A stretch of DNA of 64,000 bases from Gemella haemolysans (GTDB lineage: Bacteria > Bacillota > Bacilli > Staphylococcales > Gemellaceae): positions 826,541-890,540 of the forward strand of contig NZ_CP050965.1 of NCBI RefSeq assembly GCF_012273215.1. Reading direction: 5' to 3'. Below, in pieces: positions 36,247 to 47,037 of the stretch. Under the pieces are notes generated by a model, which saw nothing but the letters and a program-made list of their open reading frames with translations, made no database searches and was not told where the DNA came from. Position 1 is the stretch's first letter. The number at the start of each line of letters is the position of its first letter. Position numbers and translations under genes: made by a program.

Positions 36247-36376
36247 TCTTCATCTCCTAAATTTAATACTAGCTAAAATTTATTACTATATTTATCTAAA
36301 ATAGATGAAAGTAAATACTATTATAATAGTGATTTCTTCTATATTCTATCATTAAATTAATTCTTATTTTGAAATC

Positions 36377-36453
36377 GTGACAAAATTGTCTCACACCTTA
36401 GTGTTAACTCTTTTTTTCTATTTAAACATTTAACGACGTGACATTTTCGTCAC
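36377..36453. promoter_or_regulatory. Two GTGAC-GTCAC dyads upstream of the broken rgg (candidate operators)
   Basis: GTGACAAAATTGTCTCAC at 36377-36394 and GTGACATTTTCGTCAC at 36438-36453 are imperfect palindromes about 60 bases apart. Related GTCAC/GTGAC dyads occur at 32691-32743. The shared motif suggests binding of one regulator at both sites. The rest of 36247-36490 holds the probable rgg promoter (ATTATA on the plus strand near 36320) and nothing else clear. Confidence 0.4.
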
Positions 36454-36490
36454 ATAATTATTTTTGCTTAGAATAATTTTTCTTAAAAAT

Positions 36491-36526
36491 AAACCTCAAG
36501 GCATAACACTCTATACCTCGAGGTTT
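36491..36526 (-). terminator. Terminator of purA
   Basis: AAACCTCGAGG pairs with CCTTGAGGTTT (one G-U) and is followed on the minus strand by ATTTTTAAG. Confidence 0.85.
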
Positions 36527-36548
36527 AATTCTTATATTAATCTTTATA

Positions 36549-37838
<1,290 letters not shown>

Positions 37839-37875
37839 TTACGCCTCCTGAAAGCAAATATTTTTTCCATTAATT

Positions 37876-37903
37876 ATTATATCACAAATACAGACGTTTA
37901 CAA
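37876..37903 (-). promoter_or_regulatory. Promoter of purA
   Basis: Minus strand: -35 TTGTAA (37898-37903), 16-base spacer ending in TGA, -10 TATAAT (37876-37881). Confidence 0.75.
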
Positions 37904-37999
37904 CCATTTTTTATAAAAAACTCAAAATTATCGGACGATATAGATCATTTTCACACTTTGTTCACTATTATGCGTTTTCATTAAAAACTTTTATAGTTT

Positions 38000-38177
38000 G
38001 GGAGTGACTCAAAAATCGTGATTTCGAAGAAACAAGATTTTGTCGAGTCACCCCCGCAAGTTTATTAGATATCTAAAAAGCGTTTTAAAAGCGATTTTAG
38101 ATATCAATAAACCACTGCGTCTATGAGTTTTCATATACTCTTTATTAAAATTTAGGCCTTTTGGATCGACCTCTTTA
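38000..38177. repeat. Structured intergenic repeat, copy 2 (about 178 bp)
   Basis: Same orientation and architecture as 2175-2353: the GGGAGTGACTC/GAGTCACCCCC hairpin, the TTAGATATCTAAA/TTTAGATATCAA pair, and the conserved block with CCACTGCGTCTATGAG. Differences are concentrated in the loops and in the last 30 bases. It begins about 10 bases after the stop of the leftward LPXTG-protease gene, the same placement as copy 1 relative to engB. Confidence 0.8.
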
Positions 38178-38187
38178 TGTTATTATA

Positions 38188-41100
38188 TTATTTTTTTAGT
38201 TTTCGTTTAGATAACATCGTTGTTGCGACAAGTAACATTCCACCTAATACTCCACTTTCTACAGGTGTTTCTCCAGTATTAGGTAGTTTTTGGACTTGTG
38301 CTTTCTTAGACGCAGTAGTCTCATTTTGACTTTCAGTATTTTGAGATTGATAAACATCAACAGTTTCTTGTTTTTTGTTATCAAAATTCTCTAATTCAAC
38401 TTTTTGATAAATGTAGATTTTATTCCCTTCGCCATCTACTTCTTTTTTTCCTGTATATTTATAGCCTTTTAGCTCTTTTGGCTTTTCAGAAATTGCTAAA
38501 ACATCTAAAATATTACCTTTTTCGTCTTTTAAAAGAGCTACTTTTAGTTCAGGTAATTGTTCTTTTACTGTTGCTGTTTCTGAATTTACTCCAGCTTCGA
38601 ACGGTATAGTTTCTTCTGTCACTACTGATTCTGCGGGATTCACTCCGCCTTCGAATGGTTTTAATTCTTCTACAGTTGGGGCTTTTTCATCTGATTTAGA
38701 TGTTATAACACCTGATTTATCTTTCTCATAAATGTAGATTTTATTTCCTTCGCCATCTACTTCTTCTTTTCCTGTATATTTATAGCCTTTTAGCTCTTTT
38801 GGTTTTTCAGAATTCGCTAAAACATCTAAGACATTTCCTTCTTCATCTCTTAAAAGTGCTACTTTTAGTTCAGGTAATTCTTCTTTAACCGATGCTATTT
38901 CTGAGTTTACTCCGCCTTCGAATGGTTTTAATTCTTCTGTCACTACTAATTCTGCAGGATTCACTCCACCTTCGAACGGTTTTAATTCTTCTACAGTTGG
39001 GGCTTTTTCATCTGATTTAGATGTTAAATCCTCACTAGAGATTTCTTCTTCTCTTTCTGTTTGAATTATGTTTCCTGTTTTTTCATCAACCGTATATACA
39101 GTCGTTACTTTTACCTTCTTCCCATTTTCTCGTTGAACTACTTCTACTTTATCCTTCGCTGGAACTTTCACTACTGTTTCTGTTGCTTCTTTTATCTCTG
39201 GCATTCCTGTTCGCTCAGTTACTTCGCCTGTTTTCGGATTTACTTCGTACGTTGTTGTTACTTTTCTTGTTCCTTTTTCTCCAAGAACAGTAATATTACT
39301 TTGGCCTTTTTCTCTCGTACTATCTTTTTCGTATCTTGCTGAACTTGGGATTTCTGTTACTTCTACTTTATCTTTCGCGGCAACTTTAACTACTGTTTCT
39401 GTTGCGGCTTTCACCTCTGGCGTTCCTGTTCGCTCTGTTATTTCTCCTGTTTTTGGATTTACTTCGTACGTTGTCGTTACTTTTCTTGTTCCTTTTTCTC
39501 CAAAAACAGTAATATTATTTTGGCCTTTTTCTCTCGTACTATCTTTTTCATATCTTATTGGACTTGGGATCTCTGTTACTTCTACTTTATCCTTCGCTGG
39601 AACTTTCACTACTGTCTCTGTTGCTTCTTTTATCTCTGGCGTTCCTATTCGCTCTGTTACTTCTCCTGTTTTCGGATTTACTTCGTACGTTGTCGTTACT
39701 TTTCTCATCCCTTTTTCTCCAAAAACAGTAATATTATTTTGGCCTTTTTCTCTCGTACTATCTTTTTCGTATCTTATTGGACTTGGGATTTCTATTATTT
39801 CTACTTTATCTTTCGCCGGAACTTTTATTATTGTATCAGTTGCTTTCTTTTCTGTTTTCTCTACAGTTTCACTTATTGTTCCATCTTTTTTATTAAGTGT
39901 ATATTTTGTAACTTCTTTTTCATAACCATTAGAACCTTCTATGCGCTTGTTAGGTAGTCCTCTTGCTTTTTCTTTATCTGCTATATATTTTGTATTTGAC
40001 AGAATTTCCTTTGTATTTTCTATTGGTTTAACCCCTACTTTAACTACCTCATCAACAGCTGGTTCTTTAGTTTCTTTTTCTTTTATTAACTCTCCATCTT
40101 CATCCTTGATGTAAGTCGTTTTAAGTGTTCCTTCAATACCTTTTTTAATTACAGACCTTTCGCCTTTGTTTAGTTCTTTGTCTGCTACATATTTTGTATC
40201 AAAAGGAATTTTTTCTTCTTTCTCAACTAATGATTCAATTTTATATAATCCTGTTTTTATCTCAAAATCTTCTTTAGTAGCGGTATCTATTTTTTTCTCA
40301 AATAATATATTTCCATCAACAGATAATCTTATTTTATCTTCAGTTCCTATTTTTTTTATTCTATCACTGAACCATTGTTTTAATTTAGAATCATCTTTTA
40401 AATCCTTCAATTCAAATTCAGCAACATCGCCGTAGTCTACATTTTTTTCTTCTCTATATACAGGGGCTTTCGGATTACCATCAATATAAGATTTTACCCA
40501 ATCGAGTTGTTCTTTAGAAAAGACTAATCCACCACTTCTTTCCCCAACGACACCATTTTGATGCACTCCGATAATTTCACCTTTATCATTATAAAGTCCA
40601 CCACCTGATGCACCTGGTTTAGTACCCGTATATCCAATTCCAGTTAATCCAGCACCTCGATCTACTACATCGGTAACTTTAGTGTCGATAACTGGCTTTA
40701 ATTTACCATCAGGAAAACCATAAACTGACACTTTATCACCGCTATTTACAACAGATACATCTTCTTTTACAGCAGCAGGGGTAACATTATCCACAACTTC
40801 TTTAAACTTAACTAAAGCAAGATCATGCGTAAATCCAACAACTGAATCATCTTTTTTCCAATAATGAATATCAGAGTCTGTAAAGAATACCTTTTTCCCA
40901 TTTGGAAGTACTGCATAATATTTTTTATCATTATTACCAGTAGCTTTTTCCGTCACCTTACCGTTCTCAAACTTCAAGAAGTTATGAGCAACTGTAAGTA
41001 ATAAATCTTTTTCAATTAATGTACCCGATCCTGTGCCATCAGGAGTTACTATAATCGCTGTTGCATTGAAATTACGCAATCCGTTCGGTGCATTCTTCAC

Positions 41101-42501
41101 CTCTTCACTCGGTTTAGGAAGCGTAACATCACCAGATGTATCAACTTGGCCAGGTTGTGTTCTAACGAAGTTGTCTCCTTTAATGATAGCATCAATATAT
41201 GTATTTCCTAATGATAGTTTACTTACAAAGTCTTTAGACCAATTTTCATTAAATTTCTTATTAATCGCCTCTCCATCTATAGACACAATTGTGGCGTTAG
41301 GATTTTTACCAAATAAATCTTTATTTTCCTTGTCTTGTTTAAAGTCATAATTAACCGCAGAACCTACGTTACCTTGCGCGACAACTCTTTCTACTAGTTT
41401 TTCTCCAGCTTCATTCTTAATTCTAAGTACTACTTTTCCTTTCTCTGTACCTGATAGTAATCTTCCACGTCCATTACTATCAAATGAGTATCTAGCACCA
41501 TCTATTTCTCGCTCTGTACTAACTAACGCCCTATGGTTGTTATCATAATAATATTTATCATTCCCATTAACAAACCAACCTTTAATACCATGTTCTTCTA
41601 TTATCTTGTTTATCCAAGATCTATGTTTATCAGTGAAAAATAAACCTCCTCCATGCTGCTCGGCGTCAGTTCCTGCGTCCGTATTTGTACCGTGTTGATG
41701 AATACCTACAACTTCACCTTTATCATTAAAGATTGGCCCTCCTGAAAATCCACCTAAAGCACTCGTATTATAAGTACCGTCACCAGTAGTTGTATTTAGG
41801 CTTGATAGTATCCCTGAGATTTTATACATTTTTCCATCTTTTAATCTTGCTTTCGTTGCTTCTGACAATCTTTTCGAAGAGAAATCATTCGGATAACCTA
41901 TCAAAGTAATATTATCACCTTGACTAGCAACACCAAGTTCACGTGGTTTATCTTCACCATTTGTCATCGCCTCTACAGGTCGTTCTGTAACTACAGCTGC
42001 TAAATCATTTTCATAAGATTTAGCAAATTCTTTCTGATTATAGTAATGAATATTTCCTTTTGGTATGATATCAATAGTTCCATTCGCTGGTGTATTGTTA
42101 CGTTTTTCCGTATCAGAGTTCATAACAACATAGCTTTGGGCACTATTACCTCCACGAACATAACCCGATCCAGAAGCTTTGTCTTTATCTAAATAATTAT
42201 GAGCAACTGTCACCATAACATTCGGTGCGACAAATACTCCACTACCTGAAGCAACCTGTTTTGATCCATTGCTATCAAAACTAGTATAGGTCATAGCCAC
42301 ACCGCTAGTCTCTTTATTGTGAACATCTGCATCCACAATATCAGCTCCACCTTTAACAACTGCGGCTTGTGCCTCCTTATTTACTATTTGGTTGTTATCA
42401 GTTAGTCCATATACTAAAATTCCACAAAAACTTATACATCCAATTAAACCATACTTTTTAGTTTTTCTGAAAAAACCATATGTTTTCTCGTTTCTTATCA
42501 T
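38188..42501 (-). CDS. LPXTG-anchored surface protein with two trypsin-like serine protease domains and G5-type repeats
   Basis: A 1437-residue wall-anchored protein. The signal region (GFFRKTKKYGLIGCISFCG, residues 9-27) is YSIRK-like, and a hydrophobic core and AQA cleavage region follow. Protease domain 1 (~55-300): His in VTVAHNYL (H101), Asp in ENDLAAV (D166), Ser in GGFSGGP (S253). Domain 2 (~470-670): His in LTVAHNFL (H506), Asp in HDLALV (D560), Ser in GASGGG (S632). Both triads look complete and resemble the V8/glutamyl-endopeptidase group. Residues ~757-1125 are G5-like modules, including three tandem 73-residue copies; ~1160-1367 hold two 100-107-residue copies. LPNTG (1406-1410), a hydrophobic stretch and KRKLKK end it. 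Likely role: host-protein cleavage plus adhesion (inference). Single gene. Confidence 0.88.
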   Translation of the reverse strand: MIRNEKTYGFFRKTKKYGLIGCISFCGILVYGLTDNNQIVNKEAQAAVVKGGADIVDADVHNKETSGVAMTYTSFDSNGSKQVASGSGVFVAPNVMVTVAHNYLDKDKASGSGYVRGGNSAQSYVVMNSDTEKRNNTPANGTIDIIPKGNIHYYNQKEFAKSYENDLAAVVTERPVEAMTNGEDKPRELGVASQGDNITLIGYPNDFSSKRLSEATKARLKDGKMYKISGILSSLNTTTGDGTYNTSALGGFSGGPIFNDKGEVVGIHQHGTNTDAGTDAEQHGGGLFFTDKHRSWINKIIEEHGIKGWFVNGNDKYYYDNNHRALVSTEREIDGARYSFDSNGRGRLLSGTEKGKVVLRIKNEAGEKLVERVVAQGNVGSAVNYDFKQDKENKDLFGKNPNATIVSIDGEAINKKFNENWSKDFVSKLSLGNTYIDAIIKGDNFVRTQPGQVDTSGDVTLPKPSEEVKNAPNGLRNFNATAIIVTPDGTGSGTLIEKDLLLTVAHNFLKFENGKVTEKATGNNDKKYYAVLPNGKKVFFTDSDIHYWKKDDSVVGFTHDLALVKFKEVVDNVTPAAVKEDVSVVNSGDKVSVYGFPDGKLKPVIDTKVTDVVDRGAGLTGIGYTGTKPGASGGGLYNDKGEIIGVHQNGVVGERSGGLVFSKEQLDWVKSYIDGNPKAPVYREEKNVDYGDVAEFELKDLKDDSKLKQWFSDRIKKIGTEDKIRLSVDGNILFEKKIDTATKEDFEIKTGLYKIESLVEKEEKIPFDTKYVADKELNKGERSVIKKGIEGTLKTTYIKDEDGELIKEKETKEPAVDEVVKVGVKPIENTKEILSNTKYIADKEKARGLPNKRIEGSNGYEKEVTKYTLNKKDGTISETVEKTEKKATDTIIKVPAKDKVEIIEIPSPIRYEKDSTREKGQNNITVFGEKGMRKVTTTYEVNPKTGEVTERIGTPEIKEATETVVKVPAKDKVEVTEIPSPIRYEKDSTREKGQNNITVFGEKGTRKVTTTYEVNPKTGEITERTGTPEVKAATETVVKVAAKDKVEVTEIPSSARYEKDSTREKGQSNITVLGEKGTRKVTTTYEVNPKTGEVTERTGMPEIKEATETVVKVPAKDKVEVVQRENGKKVKVTTVYTVDEKTGNIIQTEREEEISSEDLTSKSDEKAPTVEELKPFEGGVNPAELVVTEELKPFEGGVNSEIASVKEELPELKVALLRDEEGNVLDVLANSEKPKELKGYKYTGKEEVDGEGNKIYIYEKDKSGVITSKSDEKAPTVEELKPFEGGVNPAESVVTEETIPFEAGVNSETATVKEQLPELKVALLKDEKGNILDVLAISEKPKELKGYKYTGKKEVDGEGNKIYIYQKVELENFDNKKQETVDVYQSQNTESQNETTASKKAQVQKLPNTGETPVESGVLGGMLLVATTMLSKRKLKK
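38401..39024 (-). repeat. Two tandem ~320-bp in-frame repeats in the LPXTG protease gene
   Basis: They encode residues ~1160-1266 and ~1267-1367. Both begin TSKSDEKAPTVEELKPFE and end with GNKIYIY. The short unit ELKPFEGGVN recurs inside. Near-identity makes unequal recombination and length variation likely. Confidence 0.85.
39148..39804 (-). repeat. Three tandem 219-bp in-frame repeats in the LPXTG protease gene
   Basis: They encode residues ~900-1118 as three 73-residue units, each with a YEKDSTREKGQ segment, a TTTYEVNPKTGE segment and a TETVVKV.AKDKVE end. Sequence differences between units are few. Confidence 0.88.
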
Positions 42502-42596
42502 TTATATTTCCTCCTGTCTTAATTCCTCTATAAATATTAATGGAAATCCCCATTAATATAAACATAAAATAACTCAATATATACTTTCTCAAGTAT

Positions 42597-42624
42597 ATTA
42601 TAACCAAAATAATAAATAAGTCTA
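42597..42624 (-). promoter_or_regulatory. Promoter of the LPXTG protease gene
   Basis: Minus strand: -35 TAGACT (42619-42624), 16-base spacer, -10 TATAAT (42597-42602). The ~95-base leader contains a small hairpin, TTAATGG/CCATTAA. Confidence 0.55.
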
Positions 42625-42696
42625 TAGTTATTTTTTATTTTTGTATTTACATTAGTTACATGTATAAAAATTCTTTAATACACTATATTTTTCCTT

Positions 42697-42738
42697 AAAA
42701 AAGTAAAGAGCTAGACAAGTCTAACTCTTTACTTTTTT
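42697..42738 (-). terminator. Terminator of the purine operon (after fhs)
   Basis: AAAAAAGTAAAGAG pairs with CTCTTTACTTTTTT, followed on the transcript by a T-run. Confidence 0.88.
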
Positions 42739-42750
42739 AGGAATATACTA

Positions 42751-44406
42751 CTAGAAAATCCCAATGATTGTTTCTGTTTCTTCATCAATATCGATATTTA
42801 ATGCACTTGGCATTTTTGGAAGTCCTGGCATTGTTAGTACTTTATTCGCATATGCTACTACGAATCCTGCACCACTTCTTAATTTAACATCGTTAATAGT
42901 AATGTTAAATCCTGTAGGACGCCCTTTGATTTTTGCATTATCTGTTAATGAAGCTGGAGTTTTCGCCATACATACTGGTAAATGCTTGAATCCAAGACTT
43001 TCGATTCTTTCGATTTCAGATTTTACTTCATCTGAGAAGTTAACTCCATCTGCTCCGTAAATCTCACGACATACTGTTTCAATTTTTTCAGTGATTGAAG
43101 CTTCGTCTTTGTACAATAATTGTAGTTCTTTGTCATTTCCTTCTACAGCTTTTACTACTTTTTCAGCTAGGTCTATTCCACCAAGACCACCTTTTTCCCA
43201 TACTTCTGTACGAGAGAATTCTACGCCTTGTTCTTTAGCCCAGTTTTCTAAGAACGCTAGTTCTTTTTCTGTATCAGTAACGAATACATTTAGAGCTACT
43301 ACTATTGGTAAATTAAATTTACGTAAGTTTTCGATATGTTTTTCTAAGTTTTGAACACCTTTAGCTAATGCTTCTAAATTTTCTTCTTTTAGATCTTTTT
43401 CTTCAATATCACCGTGTAGTTTTAATGCTTTAATAGTTGCAACAACTACTGCAGCTTTTGGTCTTAAACCTGACTTACGACATTTAATGTTTAAGAATTT
43501 CTCAGCTCCTAAATCAGCTCCAAATCCTGCTTCTGTAATTACGTAGTCAGCGAATTTTAATGCTGTTTTTGTAGCTAAGATTGAGTTACACCCGTGTGCA
43601 ATGTTTGCGAATGGTCCACCGTGAATAATCGCTGGATTGTTCTCTAATGTTTGAACAATATTCGGTTTAATTGCATCTTTTAATAATGAAGTTATAACAC
43701 CTTCAATTTTCAAATCTTTTAGGTAAACTGGTTCACCTTTTTTGTTGTAAGCAACAAGAATATTACTTAATTTTTCTTTAAGATCTCCTAGTCCTTCTGA
43801 TAAACATAAGATTGCCATGATTTCACTAGCTACAGTAATATCAAAACCATCTAGACGTTCTAAATCAGTCCCAGCATTAACTTTAATATTACGTAAATCA
43901 CGTGCATTCATATCCATAACACGGTTAAAGACAATTCTATCAATCTCTAATTCGTTACCTTGAAATACGTGGTTATTTACTAATACTGCGATTGCATTGT
44001 GAGCTGTAGTAATAGCGTGCATATCTCCTGTAAAGTGAAGATTAATATCTTCCATTGGTACAACTTGTGCATATCCTCCACCAGCTGCCCCACCTTTTCT
44101 TCCTAATACAGGACCTAAAGATGGCTCACGGAGTGCAACACAAGATTTTTTCCCGATTCTGTTTAATCCATCAGATAAACCGATAGTTACAGTACTTTTC
44201 CCTTCTCCACTTGATGTCGGGTTTATAGATGTAACTAGTACTAGTTTTGCATCTTCACTAATATCTTTTTTGATATTTTTTGTTTGGATTTTCGCTTTGT
44301 GATTTCCGTATAATATTAAATCTTCTTCTTTTATCCCTAATTTTCCTGCTACTTCAGCAATATGTTTCTTTTCACATTCGTTTGAAATTTGAAAGTCTGA
44401 CTTCAT
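42751..44406 (-). CDS. fhs: Formate-tetrahydrofolate ligase
   Basis: A 551-residue enzyme making 10-formyl-THF from formate, THF and ATP. The P-loop TSSGEGKSTVTIGL (about 65-78) and EPSLGPVLGRKGGAAGGGYAQ-type region are conserved; length matches the family. It is the last gene of the purine operon, 39 bases after purB. That position makes sense because 10-formyl-THF is consumed by PurN and PurH in the same operon. Terminated by a strong hairpin. Confidence 0.96.
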   Translation of the reverse strand: MKSDFQISNECEKKHIAEVAGKLGIKEEDLILYGNHKAKIQTKNIKKDISEDAKLVLVTSINPTSSGEGKSTVTIGLSDGLNRIGKKSCVALREPSLGPVLGRKGGAAGGGYAQVVPMEDINLHFTGDMHAITTAHNAIAVLVNNHVFQGNELEIDRIVFNRVMDMNARDLRNIKVNAGTDLERLDGFDITVASEIMAILCLSEGLGDLKEKLSNILVAYNKKGEPVYLKDLKIEGVITSLLKDAIKPNIVQTLENNPAIIHGGPFANIAHGCNSILATKTALKFADYVITEAGFGADLGAEKFLNIKCRKSGLRPKAAVVVATIKALKLHGDIEEKDLKEENLEALAKGVQNLEKHIENLRKFNLPIVVALNVFVTDTEKELAFLENWAKEQGVEFSRTEVWEKGGLGGIDLAEKVVKAVEGNDKELQLLYKDEASITEKIETVCREIYGADGVNFSDEVKSEIERIESLGFKHLPVCMAKTPASLTDNAKIKGRPTGFNITINDVKLRSGAGFVVAYANKVLTMPGLPKMPSALNIDIDEETETIIGIF

Positions 44407-44445
44407 TTAATCTACCTCTTTTCTTTTCGCTTTGTATTTTTTATT

Positions 44446-45750
44446 TTAATCTTCCAATCCTGGAATACGTTTATAGATTTTATCGATATTTACTAAATGT
44501 ACATTTAGATCGAAACAACTATCTAACACTTCTTTAGAAACTGTATTTTTAATAGTTTCATTTTCTTCAAGAAGTTCTCTAAATGGAATACCTTCGAACC
44601 ATGATTTCATCGCTAGTGGTTGTACTAAATCATAAGCTTCTTCACGTGAGAATGAGTATTTTTCAATAAGATTACTCATAGTTCTTTGAGCGAAAATTAC
44701 ACCGTTAGTTGCATAAATATTTTTAATCATGTTATCAGTAAATACTGTTAGATTTTTCACAACATTAGTAAATCTATTTAACATGTAGTCTAATAACGTT
44801 GTAGCATCATTACTTAAAATTCTCTCTGCACTTGAGTGAGAAATATCACGTTCATGCCATAACGGAATATTTTCGTATGCTGCAAACATATATCCACGCA
44901 TAATTCTAGCACATCCTGCCATGTTTTCACTTGAGATTGGATTACGTTTATGAGGCATTGCACTTGAACCTTTTTGATTTTTCGAGAAGAACTCTTCTGC
45001 TTCTCTTACTTCTGTACGTTGTAAGTGACGAATTTCCACCCCAATTTTTTCGATTGAACTTGCGATTAATGCTAAAGTTGCATAGTAATCTGCATGTCTA
45101 TCACGTTGAAGTGTTTGCGTTGAAATATTACTTGATTCAATTCCTAATTTTGCACAAACATAGTCTTGAACTTCTGGTGGTGTATTTGAAAATGTACCTA
45201 CAGCTCCAGAGATTTTCCCTACTTCGATAATTTTTCTAACTTCATTGAAACGTTTAATATGACGGTTAAATTCATCATAATAAAGAGCGAATTTTAATCC
45301 AAAGCTACTAATATCAGCATGTACTCCGTGAGTACGTCCGATACAAGGTGTAAATTTATATTGTAATGCTTTTTCTTTTAATACTTCTTGGAAGTTTAGT
45401 AAATCTCTGTAAAGTATATCATTAGCTTGTTTATATAAATATCCATAAGCAGTGTCAACAACATCAGTAGATGTTAATCCGTAGTGCACCCATTTTTTCT
45501 CATCGCCTAGATAACTAGAAACGTTACGAGTGAATGCTACTATATCATGCTTTGTTTCTTTTTCTAATTCTAAAATTCCTGGTAGGTCAAATTTTGCATT
45601 AGCGAATAATTTTTCAACATCTTCTTTTGGTACAACCCCTAATGTACTCCAAGCTTCTGTCGCATAAAGTTCTACTTCTAAATATGCTTTAAAACGATTC
45701 TCATCGCTAAAGATATTACGCATTTCTTCTCTACTATATCTTTCAATCAT
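44446..45750 (-). CDS. purB: Adenylosuccinate lyase
   Basis: A 434-residue fumarase/aspartase-superfamily enzyme used twice in purine synthesis: SAICAR to AICAR, and adenylosuccinate to AMP. The catalytic loop [14 protein letters not shown] (about residues 263-276) is the superfamily signature; the general acid region GRTHGVHA lies near 138. It is 50 bases downstream of purD and upstream of fhs, inside the operon. Length is usual. Confidence 0.97.
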   Translation of the reverse strand: MIERYSREEMRNIFSDENRFKAYLEVELYATEAWSTLGVVPKEDVEKLFANAKFDLPGILELEKETKHDIVAFTRNVSSYLGDEKKWVHYGLTSTDVVDTAYGYLYKQANDILYRDLLNFQEVLKEKALQYKFTPCIGRTHGVHADISSFGLKFALYYDEFNRHIKRFNEVRKIIEVGKISGAVGTFSNTPPEVQDYVCAKLGIESSNISTQTLQRDRHADYYATLALIASSIEKIGVEIRHLQRTEVREAEEFFSKNQKGSSAMPHKRNPISSENMAGCARIMRGYMFAAYENIPLWHERDISHSSAERILSNDATTLLDYMLNRFTNVVKNLTVFTDNMIKNIYATNGVIFAQRTMSNLIEKYSFSREEAYDLVQPLAMKSWFEGIPFRELLEENETIKNTVSKEVLDSCFDLNVHLVNIDKIYKRIPGLED

Positions 45751-45800
45751 TGCAATAATCTCCTGATGTTTTTTTATTTCAATCGATCTATCTAAAAATA

Positions 45801-47036
45801 TTATAAAGACAAGTGACCGATGTCTTTTCTGTAAAATAGTTCTTCACATTCTATTTTTACTATCTCATTATACACTTTTTTATATGCTTCTTGCAAGCTC
45901 TTTCCTTGCGCACATACTAATAATACACGTCCACCATTAATCACTATATCATCACCTACTCGCTTAGTTCCCATATGGAATACTGGTGTAGACACTTTAT
46001 CCAAGCCATGTATTACAGCCCCTTTTTTACTATGTTCTGGATATCCTTTCGCTGCCATTACAACCCCTATAAACGCATCCTCAGACCAAGTTAATTTCAC
46101 TTCTTTCCCATCAATAATATTATTAGCAATTTCATATAAACTACTTTCTAAAGACAGCAGTAAAATTTCACTCTCTGGATCTCCAAAACGAACATTAAAT
46201 TCTATAGTTTTTACGCCATCATGACACTTCATAAGACCTGCATATAATATTCCATAAAATGGCATTCCCTCATCACTCATAGCATCAACCATCGGTTGAA
46301 CAACATTTCTAACCCCTTCATCAATGTCATCTTGAGTAATTTTCTTAAGCGGAAGGTATGCTCCCATTCCACCTGTGTTTAATCCTTCATCATTATCAAA
46401 TGCACGTTTATGATCTTGAGCAATTTTCATCGGATATACTTTTTTATCAGAAACAAAACACATTAGCGAAAATTCTTCACCTTGAAGAAATTCTTCAATA
46501 ACAACGCTAGAACCAGCCTTATTGAACTTAGCATTACACATCATTTCCTTAAGTTCAATTTGTGCTTCTTCTAAAGTATTCGCTATAATTACACCTTTCC
46601 CTGCAGCTAAGCCATCTGCTTTAAGAACAATCGGTGCTTTTTGCTTACTTAAGTACTCTTTTGCTTGTTCATAATCGTTAAAACTTTCATATTTTGCTGT
46701 TGGAATATTATATTTTCTCATCATCATTTTTGAAAATACTTTACTTCCTTCTAGTTGTGCTGCAAGCTTAGATGGTCCAAAGGCGCGGACACCTACTTTT
46801 TGTAATTCATCTACTAATCCATTAACTAATGGCACTTCAGGTCCAACGAAAACAAGATCAATATTGTTTGTTTTTGCGTAGCTTGGTATTTGGTCTTCTG
46901 TTAATGCTACACATACTCCAAATTGTTCAACTGCAGGATTAATTCCTGCCATATGTACTTCATGCCCCTCTTTGTGGAATTTATAAGCGATAGCGTGCTC
47001 TCTACCGCCGCTTCCTACTACTAATATTTTAGCCAT
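45801..47036 (-). CDS. purD: Phosphoribosylamine-glycine ligase (GAR synthetase)
   Basis: A 411-residue ATP-grasp enzyme joining phosphoribosylamine and glycine. [17 protein letters not shown] starts the protein, and [11 protein letters not shown] and FGDPESE are present. I take the ATG at 47034-47036, one base after the purH stop, because it gives the conserved N-terminus; a longer in-frame start would overlap purH by about 60 bases. No clear Shine-Dalgarno precedes it, which suggests translational coupling to purH. Confidence 0.95.
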   Translation of the reverse strand: MAKILVVGSGGREHAIAYKFHKEGHEVHMAGINPAVEQFGVCVALTEDQIPSYAKTNNIDLVFVGPEVPLVNGLVDELQKVGVRAFGPSKLAAQLEGSKVFSKMMMRKYNIPTAKYESFNDYEQAKEYLSKQKAPIVLKADGLAAGKGVIIANTLEEAQIELKEMMCNAKFNKAGSSVVIEEFLQGEEFSLMCFVSDKKVYPMKIAQDHKRAFDNDEGLNTGGMGAYLPLKKITQDDIDEGVRNVVQPMVDAMSDEGMPFYGILYAGLMKCHDGVKTIEFNVRFGDPESEILLLSLESSLYEIANNIIDGKEVKLTWSEDAFIGVVMAAKGYPEHSKKGAVIHGLDKVSTPVFHMGTKRVGDDIVINGGRVLLVCAQGKSLQEAYKKVYNEIVKIECEELFYRKDIGHLSL

Positions 47037-47037
47037 A

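Noticed and set aside
39061..39957. Open frames on the plus strand rich in phenylalanine, tyrosine and cysteine, repeated in tandem
   Set aside because: They are the antisense shadow of the G5-type repeats of the LPXTG protease; no ribosome sites and no sensible domains.
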